Notes under the pieces: model-generated | The model's database searches: none | What the model saw: the letters and a program-made list of their open reading frames with translations, nothing else | What the model was told of the DNA's origin: nothing | NCBI GenBank assembly: GCA_913060895.1 | Contig: CAJXSN010000004.1 | Location: forward strand, 1-64,000 | Reading direction: 5' to 3' | DNA: 64,000 nucleotides | Source of the DNA: an uncultured Sphingomonadaceae bacterium | GTDB taxonomy: Bacteria; Pseudomonadota; Alphaproteobacteria; Sphingomonadales; Sphingomonadaceae | Part shown: positions 44,692 through 54,320 of the stretch, one piece after another | Numbering within the stretch: position 1 is the stretch's first letter | Layout of the letters: each line of letters starts with the position of its first letter | Translations under genes and position numbers: made by a program

Positions 44692-47064
44692 ATGGCCACG
44701 CGCGCAATCAGCAAACCGCAGCCCGACTGGCGGGCGACATTCCGGCGCAGCCTGCGCCGTGCCGGACAGATGGCGGGCGCTGCCGTATTGTTTGGCCTGA
44801 TGCTGTTCTTGGGCCTTGCGCTGGCAAGCTATTCGCACACCGACCCCAGCCCCTCCACAGCTGCCGGAACCGAAGCAATTGCAAACTGGATGGGTGCGAG
44901 CGGTGCCTGGGCCGCAGAGCGCGTCTGGTTCCTGTTCGGCCTGTCCGGCGTGCTGATCCTGCCCATGCTGTATGTCTTCGCCCGCAAACTGTGGCGCGAT
45001 GTAGAGGAAGAAGACCGCGATACCGACACCCGTTGGTGGCAACCCACCGCCCTACTGGTTCTGGCGATGGCACTGCTTTCGACCGTATTGTCACTGACTT
45101 TCGACGGGCCGGGCGGAACGATGCCTGCATCGTCCGGCGGGCTGACCGGCCTGCTGGGAGCTGGCGCCATAGAAGCCATCGCCACCCGCTTTGGCGAAGG
45201 CGCGAGCGGGTGGATTACCCTCGCCCTCGCTCTGCTAGCATTGGCTGGCGGCGTGACCCTGGCGACCCGTGTATTTGCACTGGATTGGCGCGCTTTGCTG
45301 ACGCTGCCGAACTTCCTGCCCGGCTTCCTCGGCAGGGAACGCGCGCCTTCCGCAATTGATTTTGACGATGCGCCCGTTGCTGCGCCCCAAAAACCCCGCC
45401 GCGAACGCAAACGTCCGGTCATGACAAGTGAACCGGAAGTGGTCGAAGTAACCGAACCGCGCCGCGCGCCAACCATCACCGATCCCAGCGCCCCGCCCAA
45501 ACAGGCCAGCATGGCCAAGGCTGGCAACCAGCGTGATATGTTTGCCGAATACTCCCTCCCCAGCCTCGATCTGCTGGAGGACATCCCTGAGAACACCGCG
45601 CCCAAGCTCGACAAGATGGCACTGGAGCGCAATGCCCGCTTGCTGGAAACCGTGCTTGACGACTTCAATGTTAAGGGAGAGATTACCGCTGTTCGCACTG
45701 GTCCAGTCGTAACCATGTACGAGCTGGAACCTGCGCCCGGTATCAAAGCCAGCCGCGTAATCGGCCTGGCCGAAGACATTGCCCGTAATATGAGTGCGAT
45801 CAGCGCCCGCGTCTCGCCAATCCCCGGCAAAACCGTGATGGGCATCGAATTGCCCAATGCGGACCGCCAGATGGTCGCGCTGAAAGAACTTGCCGCGTGT
45901 GCAGACTTCGCTGATGCGAAGGGCAATCTGCCGATTATTCTGGGCAAGGATATTGCAGGTGAACCGATCGTTGCCGATTTGGCCGCGATGCCGCATTTGC
46001 TGGTCGCAGGTACCACCGGCTCAGGCAAATCGGTTGGCCTGAACTGCATTCTGCTCAGCCTGCTGTACCGCTTCACGCCGGAAGAATGCCGACTGATCCT
46101 TATCGATCCCAAAGTGCTTGAGCTCAAAAGCTACGACGATATTCCCCACCTGCTAAGCCCGGTTGTTACGGAACCCGCGAAGTCAGTTCGCGCGCTGAAA
46201 TGGGCAGTTGAAGAAATGGAGCGTCGCTATCGGATGATGTCGAGCGTCAATTCACGCGGGATTGGCGCGTTCAACGACAAGGTCCGCACCGCTGCGGCCA
46301 AAGGCAAACCGCTGGGCCGCCGGGTGCAGACCGGCTTCGATCCAGATACGGGCGAAGAATTGTACGAAGAAGAACAGCTGGATTACCAACCTTTGCCCCA
46401 GATCGTGCTGATCGTTGACGAGCTGGCGGATTTGATGGTCACCGTGGGTAAGGAGATCGAGGTTCTGATTCAGCGACTGAGCCAGAAATCGCGCGCCGCC
46501 GGCATCCATCTGATCATGGCGACGCAGCGCCCTTCGGTGGATGTCATTACCGGTGTGATCAAAGCAAACCTGCCCACCCGTATCAGCTTCAAAGTCACAA
46601 GTCGGATCGACAGCCGCACCATTCTGGGCGAACAGGGCAGCGAGCAATTGCTGGGCAAGGGCGACATGCTTTACAAGCCCAACACCGGCGCAACTGTGCG
46701 CGTGCATGGCCCGTTCGTGTCAGACGAGGAAGTGGAAGCCGTGGCCGATCACTGGCGTGCTCAGGGCAAGCCCGACTATGTCGATGCCGTGACCGAAGAG
46801 CCCGCAGACGGCGGCGGCGGATTTGGCTTTGAAGACGATATGACCGCCAGCGACGATCCTGCCGAGCGCAAATATGTGCAGGCCTGCCAGATCGTGTTCG
46901 AAAACCAGAAGGCGAGTGGCAGCTGGCTACAACGCCAGATGGGCGTCGGTTACAACACTGCTGCCAAATGGATCGAGCGGATGGAGGATGATGGGCTGGT
47001 CGGCCCAGCCAACCATGTCGGCCGCCGCGATATCTACCGCGACAAGGACGGCAATCCGCTCTAG
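44692..47064 (+). CDS. ftsK: DNA translocase FtsK
   Basis: Couples chromosome dimer resolution to division at the septum. The 790-residue protein has four hydrophobic segments in residues 1 to about 205, a short linker, then the motor domain: GIELPNADRQMV, HLLVAGTTGSGKSVGLN (Walker A), LILIDPKVLELKSYDDIPHL, IVLIVDELADLM (Walker B), and ATQRPSVDVITGVIKANLPTRI. The winged-helix gamma domain with WLQRQMGVGYNTAAKWIERME closes it. The start ATG is at 44692 after GGAG 12 bases away. A GATTC (GANTC) site lies 32 bases before it. The gap 44543-44691 shows no supported gene. Confidence 0.95.
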   Translation: MATRAISKPQPDWRATFRRSLRRAGQMAGAAVLFGLMLFLGLALASYSHTDPSPSTAAGTEAIANWMGASGAWAAERVWFLFGLSGVLILPMLYVFARKLWRDVEEEDRDTDTRWWQPTALLVLAMALLSTVLSLTFDGPGGTMPASSGGLTGLLGAGAIEAIATRFGEGASGWITLALALLALAGGVTLATRVFALDWRALLTLPNFLPGFLGRERAPSAIDFDDAPVAAPQKPRRERKRPVMTSEPEVVEVTEPRRAPTITDPSAPPKQASMAKAGNQRDMFAEYSLPSLDLLEDIPENTAPKLDKMALERNARLLETVLDDFNVKGEITAVRTGPVVTMYELEPAPGIKASRVIGLAEDIARNMSAISARVSPIPGKTVMGIELPNADRQMVALKELAACADFADAKGNLPIILGKDIAGEPIVADLAAMPHLLVAGTTGSGKSVGLNCILLSLLYRFTPEECRLILIDPKVLELKSYDDIPHLLSPVVTEPAKSVRALKWAVEEMERRYRMMSSVNSRGIGAFNDKVRTAAAKGKPLGRRVQTGFDPDTGEELYEEEQLDYQPLPQIVLIVDELADLMVTVGKEIEVLIQRLSQKSRAAGIHLIMATQRPSVDVITGVIKANLPTRISFKVTSRIDSRTILGEQGSEQLLGKGDMLYKPNTGATVRVHGPFVSDEEVEAVADHWRAQGKPDYVDAVTEEPADGGGGFGFEDDMTASDDPAERKYVQACQIVFENQKASGSWLQRQMGVGYNTAAKWIERMEDDGLVGPANHVGRRDIYRDKDGNPL

Positions 47065-47073
47065 CACAAGACC

Positions 47074-48648
47074 ATGACCGGCCGATCAGACGATACCGCA
47101 CCCGTCGCGGCCAAAGCCACGTCGAGCGGTTCAGCGACCAAAACCCTGAGTGACCCGATGCAGACGGTGTGGAACTCGCTTCGTCAGTGGTGGCGCGATC
47201 ATGTGATGGCCGATGTCGATCACGGCGCGGTGCTCAAGAAAATCTCGGGTGAAAGCTCGATGACACCGCGCTACATTTTCATGACCTGTATGTCGGCAGG
47301 CATCGCCATTTTAGGAATGCTGCTGTCTTCGCCGGCAGTGGTTATCGGGGCCATGCTCCTTTCTCCGCTGATGGGCCCGATCCTGGGTGCAGGGTTTGCT
47401 TTGGCAGAAGGCAAGTTCACTTGGCTCAGGCTGTGCGGACGGGCGTTGGTCTGGGGCACGTTATTTGCCGTTCTATTCTGCGCGGCCATAGTCTTTCTAT
47501 CACCATTACAGAATGTTACCGGTGAAATTGCCGCCCGCACACGGCCTAACCTGTTCGATCTTCTGGTCGCGCTGTTTTCCTCCCTTGCAGGCAGCTACGC
47601 CATGATCCGTGGCCGTGACGGAACGATTGTCGGTGTCGCCATCGCGACCGCCCTGATGCCGCCGCTGGCGGCAGTCGGCTTCGGGCTGGCAACGCTCAAC
47701 TGGACCGTGTTTGGCGGGGCGCTGATGCTTTACATCACCAACCTGTTGACCATCGCGCTGACCGCTACGCTGATTGCCCGGATGTACGGTTTCCGGTCGG
47801 AGAAACACGATGGACGCACCAGTCTGGTCCAGAGTGGCCTTGTGATCGCCACGTTCATTGCGCTGGCCATCCCGCTCGGTCTGTCGCTCATGCAAATTGC
47901 GCGCGAATCCAATGGCCAGCGGATTGTACGTGACACGATTACTGCTGCCTTCACACCTGAATCGCGAGTCGATCAGATAACCATCGATTGGGATAGCGAT
48001 CCGCTGACCGTATCCGCCTCCGTCCTGACTCCGGAATTTCGCGCCGATGTGAACGAGCGGCTGTCGGGGGAACTGGGTCTCCTGCTGGAAGATTCCGTTG
48101 CGGTAGATATCAATCAGTATCTGGTCGGCACCGATCCGGGCGCCGCCGAACAGGCCCAGCTTGCGCGTGCTCTGGCAGAAGAAGAAGCGCGGCAGGATGC
48201 CCAGCTGTCCGCACGGCTAAAGGAAAGGTTGGCACTGGTCGCTGGAGTGGACGTGTCCGAAGTTACACTGGACCGCGACAACCGAAGGGTCATGGCCGAC
48301 GCCCGCCGCCTTCAGGGGATGAATCTTTCAGGCTATCGCGCGCTGGAGGCCCGCGTCGCCGAGGGGATCGACGATTGGGAAGTGCGCCTGCGCCCGCCCC
48401 TTGTCACGTTGCCGCCTATTGAGTTGACTGATGGCGAGCCTGACGATGCCGCCAATGACGCGATTGCCCTGATAGGCTGGGCGGCGCAGCGAACTGGCAT
48501 TCCGCTAAGCCTGATCGGACCATCTGCGGCAGTGCAGGCCGTTGCGTCGGAGTTGCAGGATCGCGGGGCTACCGTACTGGTTCAATCCAGTGCAGATTCA
48601 GGGCCAATTCTGGTCAGCTGGGAAGTCGCAGAAATCGACAGCACTTGA
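47074..48648 (+). CDS. DUF389 family membrane protein
   Basis: A 524-residue inner-membrane protein of the DUF389 family. The N-terminal half carries several membrane segments with the family core MSAGIAILGMLLSSPAVVIGAMLLSPLMGPILGAG and ALMPPLAAVGFGLA. The C-terminal half (after about residue 285) is soluble with mixed alpha/beta, ending in VQAVASELQDRGATVLVQ. Function unknown. It starts nine bases after ftsK, so they may be cotranscribed, and ends at the terminator 48671-48708. Confidence 0.87.
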   Translation: MTGRSDDTAPVAAKATSSGSATKTLSDPMQTVWNSLRQWWRDHVMADVDHGAVLKKISGESSMTPRYIFMTCMSAGIAILGMLLSSPAVVIGAMLLSPLMGPILGAGFALAEGKFTWLRLCGRALVWGTLFAVLFCAAIVFLSPLQNVTGEIAARTRPNLFDLLVALFSSLAGSYAMIRGRDGTIVGVAIATALMPPLAAVGFGLATLNWTVFGGALMLYITNLLTIALTATLIARMYGFRSEKHDGRTSLVQSGLVIATFIALAIPLGLSLMQIARESNGQRIVRDTITAAFTPESRVDQITIDWDSDPLTVSASVLTPEFRADVNERLSGELGLLLEDSVAVDINQYLVGTDPGAAEQAQLARALAEEEARQDAQLSARLKERLALVAGVDVSEVTLDRDNRRVMADARRLQGMNLSGYRALEARVAEGIDDWEVRLRPPLVTLPPIELTDGEPDDAANDAIALIGWAAQRTGIPLSLIGPSAAVQAVASELQDRGATVLVQSSADSGPILVSWEVAEIDST

Positions 48649-48670
48649 TTATTGGCGCAGTCGAGGAACT

Positions 48671-48708
48671 GAAAAACCCGGCAGCGCATGGTGCGCTGCC
48701 GGGCTTTT
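48671..48708. terminator. Intrinsic terminator
   Basis: CCCGGCAGCGCA (48677-48688) pairs with TGCGCTGCCGGG (48692-48703) around a three-base loop, flanked by AAAAA before and CTTTT after, so it can act in both directions: for the DUF389 gene (plus) and pstS (minus). Confidence 0.88.
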
Positions 48709-48761
48709 CATGTCCGGTCGATGGCGGGAGGGCAACTGTCCACCGGCGCAGTGATGGAGAA

Positions 48762-49856
48762 TCAGGAAGCGGCACTCTCGCCGGCAACCTCGCCAGCGCC
48801 TTCCTCGGCCTTGCCTTCCAGCGTAGCCCTGGTGATCGTGGTGTATTGTGTCGCGGCAGTCAGATTTCTGGCCATTTCGTCATCCGGCGATGCGACCAGA
48901 CCGATTTTGGCCAGCGGACCTCCGCGCTCCCACATTTTGGTCCACTGGAGAAGATATTCCTTCAGGCCGGGAATGGCTTCCAGATGGGCCTTCTTCACAT
49001 AGACAAAAAGCGGGCGCGCACCCGGATAAGCGAAGCTTGCAATGTTGTCGTAAGTCGGCTCGACGCCGTTCATGGTCAGGCCCTGAACCTTGTCAGCATT
49101 CTCTTCCAGATAGGAATAGCCGAAAACGCCAACGGCATTTTCATTACTCTGGATTTTCTGGACGATCAGATTGTCCTGCTCGCCCTGATCGACATAAGCC
49201 CCGTCGGAACGCAGTTCGGTGCAGGTCCGGTCAAAGGCATCTTCGTCGCTTTCTTCCAGAGCCTGCATCTCGGCATTGCCTTCGCAGCCGGGGATTAGCA
49301 CCAGTTCTTTCAACGCATCGCGCGTGCCAGAAGTGCTGGGCGGGCCGTAGACCAGAATTGGCAGGGCAGGCAGCGAGGGATCGACATCGGACCATGTCCT
49401 GGCCGTTTGTTCCTCGCCGTAAGGGTTCTTGGCAATCGCGCGGTACACGATTTCCGGCGTCAGGTTCATATCGATGCCGCCTTGCGCGGAAGCGAAGGCA
49501 ATACCGTCGAGACCGACTTGCAGTTCGATAATATCGGCCACACCGTTTTGGGTGCAAGTATCGAATTCGCTGGCTTTCATCCGGCGCGAGGCATTGACCA
49601 TATCCGGCGTATCCGCACCCAGTCCGGCGCAGAACAGTTTGACCCCGCCGCCTGTGCCCGTCGATTCGATCAGCGGCGAATTGAAATCGGGGTTTGATCG
49701 GGTGAAGGTCTCCGCCACGGATTTGGCAAACGGATAGACAGTCGATGAGCCGACTGCCCGAATGGAATCGCGCGTGCCGCCCCCGCTATCTGCGCCGCAT
49801 GCGGTCAAGGCGAGGCTGGCTGTTGCAGCCAGCGCGAAGGTTTTGAGAGTTTTCAT
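48762..49856 (-). CDS. pstS: Phosphate ABC transporter substrate-binding protein (PstS family lipoprotein)
   Basis: A 364-residue high-affinity phosphate-binding protein. The N-terminus TFALAATASLALTAC is a lipoprotein signal. AVGSSTVYPFAKSVAETF is the PstS phosphate-binding strand-loop, then STGTGGGVKLFC, NASRRMKASEF and PPSTSGTRDALKELV with the second Ser/Thr loop. The C-terminal tail is Glu/Ala/Gly-rich (GKAEEGAGEVAGE). The pstCAB and phoU genes are not in the window. A Pho box lies 46 bases before the ATG, and the upstream OprP-type porin gene has the same element, which shows control by PhoB. Confidence 0.9.
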   Translation of the reverse strand: MKTLKTFALAATASLALTACGADSGGGTRDSIRAVGSSTVYPFAKSVAETFTRSNPDFNSPLIESTGTGGGVKLFCAGLGADTPDMVNASRRMKASEFDTCTQNGVADIIELQVGLDGIAFASAQGGIDMNLTPEIVYRAIAKNPYGEEQTARTWSDVDPSLPALPILVYGPPSTSGTRDALKELVLIPGCEGNAEMQALEESDEDAFDRTCTELRSDGAYVDQGEQDNLIVQKIQSNENAVGVFGYSYLEENADKVQGLTMNGVEPTYDNIASFAYPGARPLFVYVKKAHLEAIPGLKEYLLQWTKMWERGGPLAKIGLVASPDDEMARNLTAATQYTTITRATLEGKAEEGAGEVAGESAAS

Positions 49857-49901
49857 TTTCAAGGTTCCTGTGAATTCACCGGGCATTGTTACACACCCTG
49901 C

Positions 49902-49919
49902 ATGACAGTGTAGTGACGG
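49902..49919 (-). promoter_or_regulatory. Pho box of pstS
   Basis: On the minus strand: CCGTCAC-TACA-CTGTCAT. The 7-4-7 layout and the second half match the PhoB consensus CTGTCAT perfectly; the first half matches 5 of 7. A TAACAAT -10-like hexamer region starts ten bases further. It lies 46 bases before the pstS ATG. Confidence 0.82.
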
Positions 49920-49933
49920 CGATAGTCGGCGGA

Positions 49934-51286
49934 TCAGAAATCGATCTGCGCACGCACTCCGAAGACATCGACATCGTAAGAGGTGTCGCCGCCTGCCGCG
50001 GCGAAAACGGCGTCGCTGTAGGAAAGCTTCCCATAATTGGCGAGTAGCATGGTGTAATCGGTAGGCTTCCAAACGAGCGAGACTAGATACCCGTCCTGCG
50101 TACCGCCCAGAACACCTTTATCATTCAGATCGAGACGGTCGTACCGCAGGTTCGCCTGCAATGATCCTATGCCGCCTTCGCCCACAGGACTGGCGGGTTT
50201 CGTGCGGTCGAACTTGCCCCCCTTGTAACCGCGGGTGTCCCCCTTGGTGAAGAAATACCCGGCCTCGGCATAGCCTCCGAAGAATGTTGGGTCTCCCAAG
50301 GCGCCTGGCCGATCGACATTCTGCCAGTACCCTTCCGCAACTGCGTGGAAGGGTCCGCTAATGACAGCACCTTCCACACCGTAGGACAGTTCGCTTATCG
50401 CGGAAAAAGCGCCGGTATTGATGAACCGTTCGGAAGTGAACGCGACGAGTGGACGTTGACGATACTGGAGCGTGTTGTCCGTTTCGTACTCGCGGTAATG
50501 GAGAGAGCCCCCAAGATGGACCTGCGCAGCAGCAATTTTCGACAAATACACCACGCGGCCATCTGCGCTCCAGTTATCATTCGGAAGGTCATCCATATTG
50601 TCGCTGAATACGCCCGCTTGGACGAGCAGATCCCCGGGAGAATATTCGACACCCACACCGACGCGCCGGGTGAAATTGAATGCATCAGTAAAGGCCGCAC
50701 GTTCGATGAAGCTTGTATGCAGGCTGCTGGTGAGCTCTTCCAGGCTCTGGAAGTTGTTGAACTGCCCGATGCTGACATCGATGTCGCCGGTGCCGTAGGA
50801 AATTATCGCATCGGTGACCGATAAATCACTGTTCGCTACATCGACTTCGAACTTGTAGCCGAAGCCGCCGGGCATATCACCCGAAACACCCAAGCGTGCG
50901 CGGCGGATATCGTTTCCAAAACCTTCATCACGGCCAGTTCCGTCAGGAACGTTAACGGCCCCCGCATCGAATTGCAGGCGACCCCGTGGCTTGAAGCTCC
51001 AGCCATTCTGACCTTCGATCTCAGGCGCAGCGGCGAACGCAATCTGCGTTTGTGGCACAGGGACGGGTACTGGAACGGAACCTGCCGGCGCCACCTGCGA
51101 GGTGTCCCGCGCGTTCTCAAGTTCCGCCTCGAGTGTTGCAATACGCTGCGACATCGCATGCATCTGGGCGCGCATAACGGCCAGCTCTTCCTGCATGGTG
51201 GGCGCACCGTCTTGAGCGGCTGCAGGCACAGCAGATACAGCTAGTGCGACTACAGCCGCTCCAAATAGAGCGTCTTGAGATTTCAT
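49934..51286 (-). CDS. OprP/OprO-type phosphate-selective porin
   Basis: A 450-residue outer-membrane protein. A signal peptide (ALFGAAVVALAVSAVPAAAQ) precedes a coiled-coil segment (MQEELAVMRAQMHAMSQRIATLEAELENA) that is typical of the family's periplasmic trimerisation helix, a Pro-rich linker, then a beta-barrel with WSFKPRGRLQFDAGAV, RRARLGVSGDM and GYKFEVDVANSDLSV. The C-terminus is FGVRAQIDF, ending in the aromatic residue expected for outer-membrane insertion. With the Pho box and pstS it forms a phosphate-starvation unit. Confidence 0.9.
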   Translation of the reverse strand: MKSQDALFGAAVVALAVSAVPAAAQDGAPTMQEELAVMRAQMHAMSQRIATLEAELENARDTSQVAPAGSVPVPVPVPQTQIAFAAAPEIEGQNGWSFKPRGRLQFDAGAVNVPDGTGRDEGFGNDIRRARLGVSGDMPGGFGYKFEVDVANSDLSVTDAIISYGTGDIDVSIGQFNNFQSLEELTSSLHTSFIERAAFTDAFNFTRRVGVGVEYSPGDLLVQAGVFSDNMDDLPNDNWSADGRVVYLSKIAAAQVHLGGSLHYREYETDNTLQYRQRPLVAFTSERFINTGAFSAISELSYGVEGAVISGPFHAVAEGYWQNVDRPGALGDPTFFGGYAEAGYFFTKGDTRGYKGGKFDRTKPASPVGEGGIGSLQANLRYDRLDLNDKGVLGGTQDGYLVSLVWKPTDYTMLLANYGKLSYSDAVFAAAGGDTSYDVDVFGVRAQIDF

Positions 51287-51331
51287 AATGTGGAGCCTCG
51301 TCCTGCCGATAAATGTCTTTATGAAGTTTAG

Positions 51332-51349
51332 ATGACGCTTTTGTTACAA
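51332..51349 (-). promoter_or_regulatory. Pho box of the porin gene
   Basis: On the minus strand: TTGTAAC-AAAA-GCGTCAT, again a 7-4-7 layout. The halves match the consensus CTGTCAT at about 4 and 5 of 7. A TAAAGA -10-like hexamer starts ten bases further. It lies 46 bases before the porin ATG, the same distance as in pstS. The rest of 51287-51481 shows no gene. Confidence 0.65.
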
Positions 51350-51481
51350 GTTTATGATTAGCGTTTACTGCAAGTGCGTATCCGACGCTGTTCCAATCAA
51401 ACGATTGTCGGACAGTGCTTGTGGCGAACCGGTATCGTTTGTAACAACTGCTGACATTTCAGGCCCTAGAGGACCCTCCCC

Positions 51482-52603
51482 ATGCGTATCGGTTGCCCCA
51501 CTGAGATCAAAAATCACGAGTACCGCGTCGGCTTGACTCCGGAAAGCGCGCGCGAGTTGACCTACCGCGGTAATGAAGTCTGGATCGAAAGCGGGGCCGG
51601 TATGGGCATCGGCGCGACCGACGAGGAATACAGCGCTGCCGGTGCGAAGATAGTCGACGGTCCCGACCCCATATTCGCCGAATGCGAAATGGTCGTGAAG
51701 GTAAAAGAACCGCAAGCCGTGGAACGCGCAAAATTGCGCGAGGATCAAATCCTTTACACTTACCTGCATCTCGCTCCCGATCCCGAACAGACAGCAGATC
51801 TGGTCAAATCGGGCGTAACTGCGGTCGCTTATGAAACTGTGACGGGGCCGAATGGCACCTTGCCGCTGCTCAAACCGATGAGCCAGGTGGCCGGCCGTAT
51901 GAGCATTCAGGCAGGCGCCAGCGCGCTTGAGAAGGCGCATGGCGGGCGCGGCGTCCTGATCGGCGGGGTTCCAGGCGTATTGCCCGGTAAGGTCGTCGTG
52001 ATCGGCGGCGGTGTCGTTGGCTTCAACGCGGCTCAGATGGCTGTCGGCCTTGGCGGCGATGTCGAGATTCTCGACCGCGATCCCGAAGTGCTGGAAAAAG
52101 TCGGTACGTTCTTCGAGGCGCGCGCCAGTACGCGTTTTTCAAACAAGACCAATTTAGAAGATTCGCTTCGTCAGGCCGATCTGGTCATCGGCGCAGTGCT
52201 TATCCCGGGTGCTTCTGCACCCAAGCTGGTGAGCCGCGAGATGCTGTCGGAAATGAAGCCCGGCGCGGTGCTAGTCGATGTGGCGATCGATCAGGGGGGC
52301 TGTTTCGAAACCAGCAAGGCCACCACCCATGCGGAGCCAACCTATACCATCGATAATATCGTTCATTATTGCGTTGCCAATATGCCCGGCGCGGTGGCCA
52401 GAACAAGTACTTACGCGCTGAACAATGTCACCCTGCCCCATGCCTTGCAGATTGCAAGAATGGGCTGGAAGGACGCCATGCGGGACAACCCGCATCTGGC
52501 GCAGGGGCTGAACGTACATAAGGGCGCAGTAACCTATGAAGCTGTGGCGAGCGAACTTGGCTACGATTATCGGAGCGTGGAGGATGTTCTTGCCGCTGGC
52601 TGA
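51482..52603 (+). CDS. ald: Alanine dehydrogenase
   Basis: Interconverts L-alanine and pyruvate with NAD+. The 373-residue protein has the N-terminal [20 protein letters not shown] with catalytic-domain residues, [19 protein letters not shown] with the active-site His, the NAD-binding [18 protein letters not shown], and [15 protein letters not shown]. The C-terminal ALPHAL-like [16 protein letters not shown] matches alanine dehydrogenases. GAGG lies nine bases before the ATG. Confidence 0.95.
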   Translation: MRIGCPTEIKNHEYRVGLTPESARELTYRGNEVWIESGAGMGIGATDEEYSAAGAKIVDGPDPIFAECEMVVKVKEPQAVERAKLREDQILYTYLHLAPDPEQTADLVKSGVTAVAYETVTGPNGTLPLLKPMSQVAGRMSIQAGASALEKAHGGRGVLIGGVPGVLPGKVVVIGGGVVGFNAAQMAVGLGGDVEILDRDPEVLEKVGTFFEARASTRFSNKTNLEDSLRQADLVIGAVLIPGASAPKLVSREMLSEMKPGAVLVDVAIDQGGCFETSKATTHAEPTYTIDNIVHYCVANMPGAVARTSTYALNNVTLPHALQIARMGWKDAMRDNPHLAQGLNVHKGAVTYEAVASELGYDYRSVEDVLAAG

Positions 52604-52627
52604 CCGCAGCGCACCTGCATCTGACTG

Positions 52628-53908
52628 TTAAGCCCCGCCACGCCATTTCCGGTAACGCCTGGCGCGGGCTGCACTACGCACTTGATCTGCCAGCAAGGCC
52701 GCTGCCGCAGAGCCCCCATCTCCGGGAGACTTGCCTTTTGCCATCCGCTCTATCTGGGCTTTGGTCAGGCCCATCACGGCCAGACCCGCAAGTGAGCGGT
52801 TTTTCCAACCGCATTCGGGCAATTCTGCATTCATGGCCTGCCCGTCACGCCAGTGGCTGGGCAAGTTGGGATCGGCAGCCAGAGCGCGTGCGAGTCCTAT
52901 TATGGTTACTCCGAAACCCTGCTCGTCCTGCGTCAAAGCCGCCTCTGCCGTGGCCAACCGCGTGATGCCGCCAGTAACCATTATCGGCATGGCAGCGACC
53001 CTTGCAATATCCCGGGCGAAGTCGATGAAGAATGCTTTGCGCGCTTCAGTCGATGTTTTGGGAGCGCTATCTTCTTGCGGATTACCCTGCATGGCCGGAC
53101 TTTCGTAATTACCGCCCGAAAGTTCGACATAGTCCAGAGCCCCGCGACGTTTTGGGCCGCTGAGCCACTCGACCACTTGCCGTGCATCTTCGAAAGCAAA
53201 GCCACCCCGCTGAAAATCGGCCGAGTTAAGCTTGATCCCTACGCCAAAATCGGGGTTTACCCGCGCCCGCACGGCATCGATTATGGCAAGCAGAAACCGT
53301 GCACGATTTTCCAGAGAGCCGCCCCATTCATCGGTTCGCTGGTTCACCAGCGGGGATAGGAACTGGCTGACCAGATACCCGTGCGCCGCGTGAATCTGTA
53401 CACCATCGAAACCTGCTTTCTCGGCTAGTTCCGCCGTGTCCGCAAATCGCTCGATAATCCGTTCGATCTCACTCACTTTCAGCGGACGCACATCGGCAAA
53501 CAGTGAAGAAAACTTGCCAAGGTCGAGCGAGACATCGGACGGGCTGACTGCTGTTTCGCCCAATGACCTGTAGAGCTGGCGGCCCGGATGGCTGATCTGG
53601 AGCCAGAACTGCCCGTCGCCAGATTTGCCCACTTTGGCCCAGTTGATAAACGGGGTCAGGTCCGTGCCTTTCTCCAGCACCACACCGCCGGGCCCGGTCA
53701 AAGCGGAGGGATCAACCATCACATTGCCCGACAGGATCAACCCGGTACCACCGCGCGCCCATCGCTCATAAAGGGTGAACAGCCGCTCGCCCGGATACTG
53801 CCCGGGTTGCTCGGCCAGATTTTCCTCCATCGCCGCCTTGCAAATGCGGTTGGGAAGCGTGCTGCCATTGGGCAGCGTCAGCGGCTGGAACAGGAGGCTG
53901 TCGGTCAT
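52628..53908 (-). CDS. NADH:flavin oxidoreductase (old yellow enzyme family)
   Basis: A 426-residue FMN-dependent ene-reductase of the bacterial OYE group. It has PLTLPNGSTLPNRICKAAM, QISHPGRQLYRS, and the FMN/substrate block GFDGVQIHAAHGYLVSQFLSP, then DEWGGSLENRARFLL and MVTGGITRLATAEAAL. There is no Fe-S cluster domain, so it is not of the dienoyl-CoA reductase type. The physiological substrate is unknown. The thioesterase gene lies just two bases upstream on the same strand. Confidence 0.9.
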   Translation of the reverse strand: MTDSLLFQPLTLPNGSTLPNRICKAAMEENLAEQPGQYPGERLFTLYERWARGGTGLILSGNVMVDPSALTGPGGVVLEKGTDLTPFINWAKVGKSGDGQFWLQISHPGRQLYRSLGETAVSPSDVSLDLGKFSSLFADVRPLKVSEIERIIERFADTAELAEKAGFDGVQIHAAHGYLVSQFLSPLVNQRTDEWGGSLENRARFLLAIIDAVRARVNPDFGVGIKLNSADFQRGGFAFEDARQVVEWLSGPKRRGALDYVELSGGNYESPAMQGNPQEDSAPKTSTEARKAFFIDFARDIARVAAMPIMVTGGITRLATAEAALTQDEQGFGVTIIGLARALAADPNLPSHWRDGQAMNAELPECGWKNRSLAGLAVMGLTKAQIERMAKGKSPGDGGSAAAALLADQVRSAARARRYRKWRGGA

Positions 53909-53910
53909 TT

Positions 53911-54309
53911 TTATCTTTCAAAAAACGGCGCGGCGATTTCGGGGCGAACTCGCTGTGGACGCAAAGTTACTGCATCCAGCATCGCCCACGTCGTTTTGGC
54001 GCTGACAATTACTTTGCCTGCGGGATTTCGGAAATCGACGCGCCGGTCGAACTTGGCGCCTTTGGGCTGGCCGGGAATAAAGGTCTCAGCAACCGTGCTT
54101 TCGCCCACTGCGATGTTGCCGCGATAATCGATCTCGTGCCGCACGACGAGCCAGACAAATCGCGCCTGATCTTCTGCCCGTGCCACAGCATCCCAATGCG
54201 CGGTCGCCATGTCCTGTATCCACTGAACCCACACCGCATTGTTGACATGGCCCATCACATCAATGTGCTCGGGCGCTGCGATGAAGGTCTTGTGGAAGCG
54301 TGCTGTCAT
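53911..54309 (-). CDS. Hotdog-fold acyl-CoA thioesterase
   Basis: A 132-residue thioesterase of the 4-hydroxybenzoyl-CoA thioesterase/YbgC type. DVMGHVNNAVWVQWIQDMATAHW is the hotdog active-site helix with the conserved Asp and Asn, and VVRHEIDYRGNIAVGE the second strand set. Substrate is an acyl-CoA, chain type unknown. ATG at 54309 is chosen because sequence further upstream overlaps the peptidase gene in another frame. It lies 11 bases after the S9 peptidase stop. Confidence 0.85.
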   Translation of the reverse strand: MTARFHKTFIAAPEHIDVMGHVNNAVWVQWIQDMATAHWDAVARAEDQARFVWLVVRHEIDYRGNIAVGESTVAETFIPGQPKGAKFDRRVDFRNPAGKVIVSAKTTWAMLDAVTLRPQRVRPEIAAPFFER

Positions 54310-54320
54310 AAAGCTGAAGC

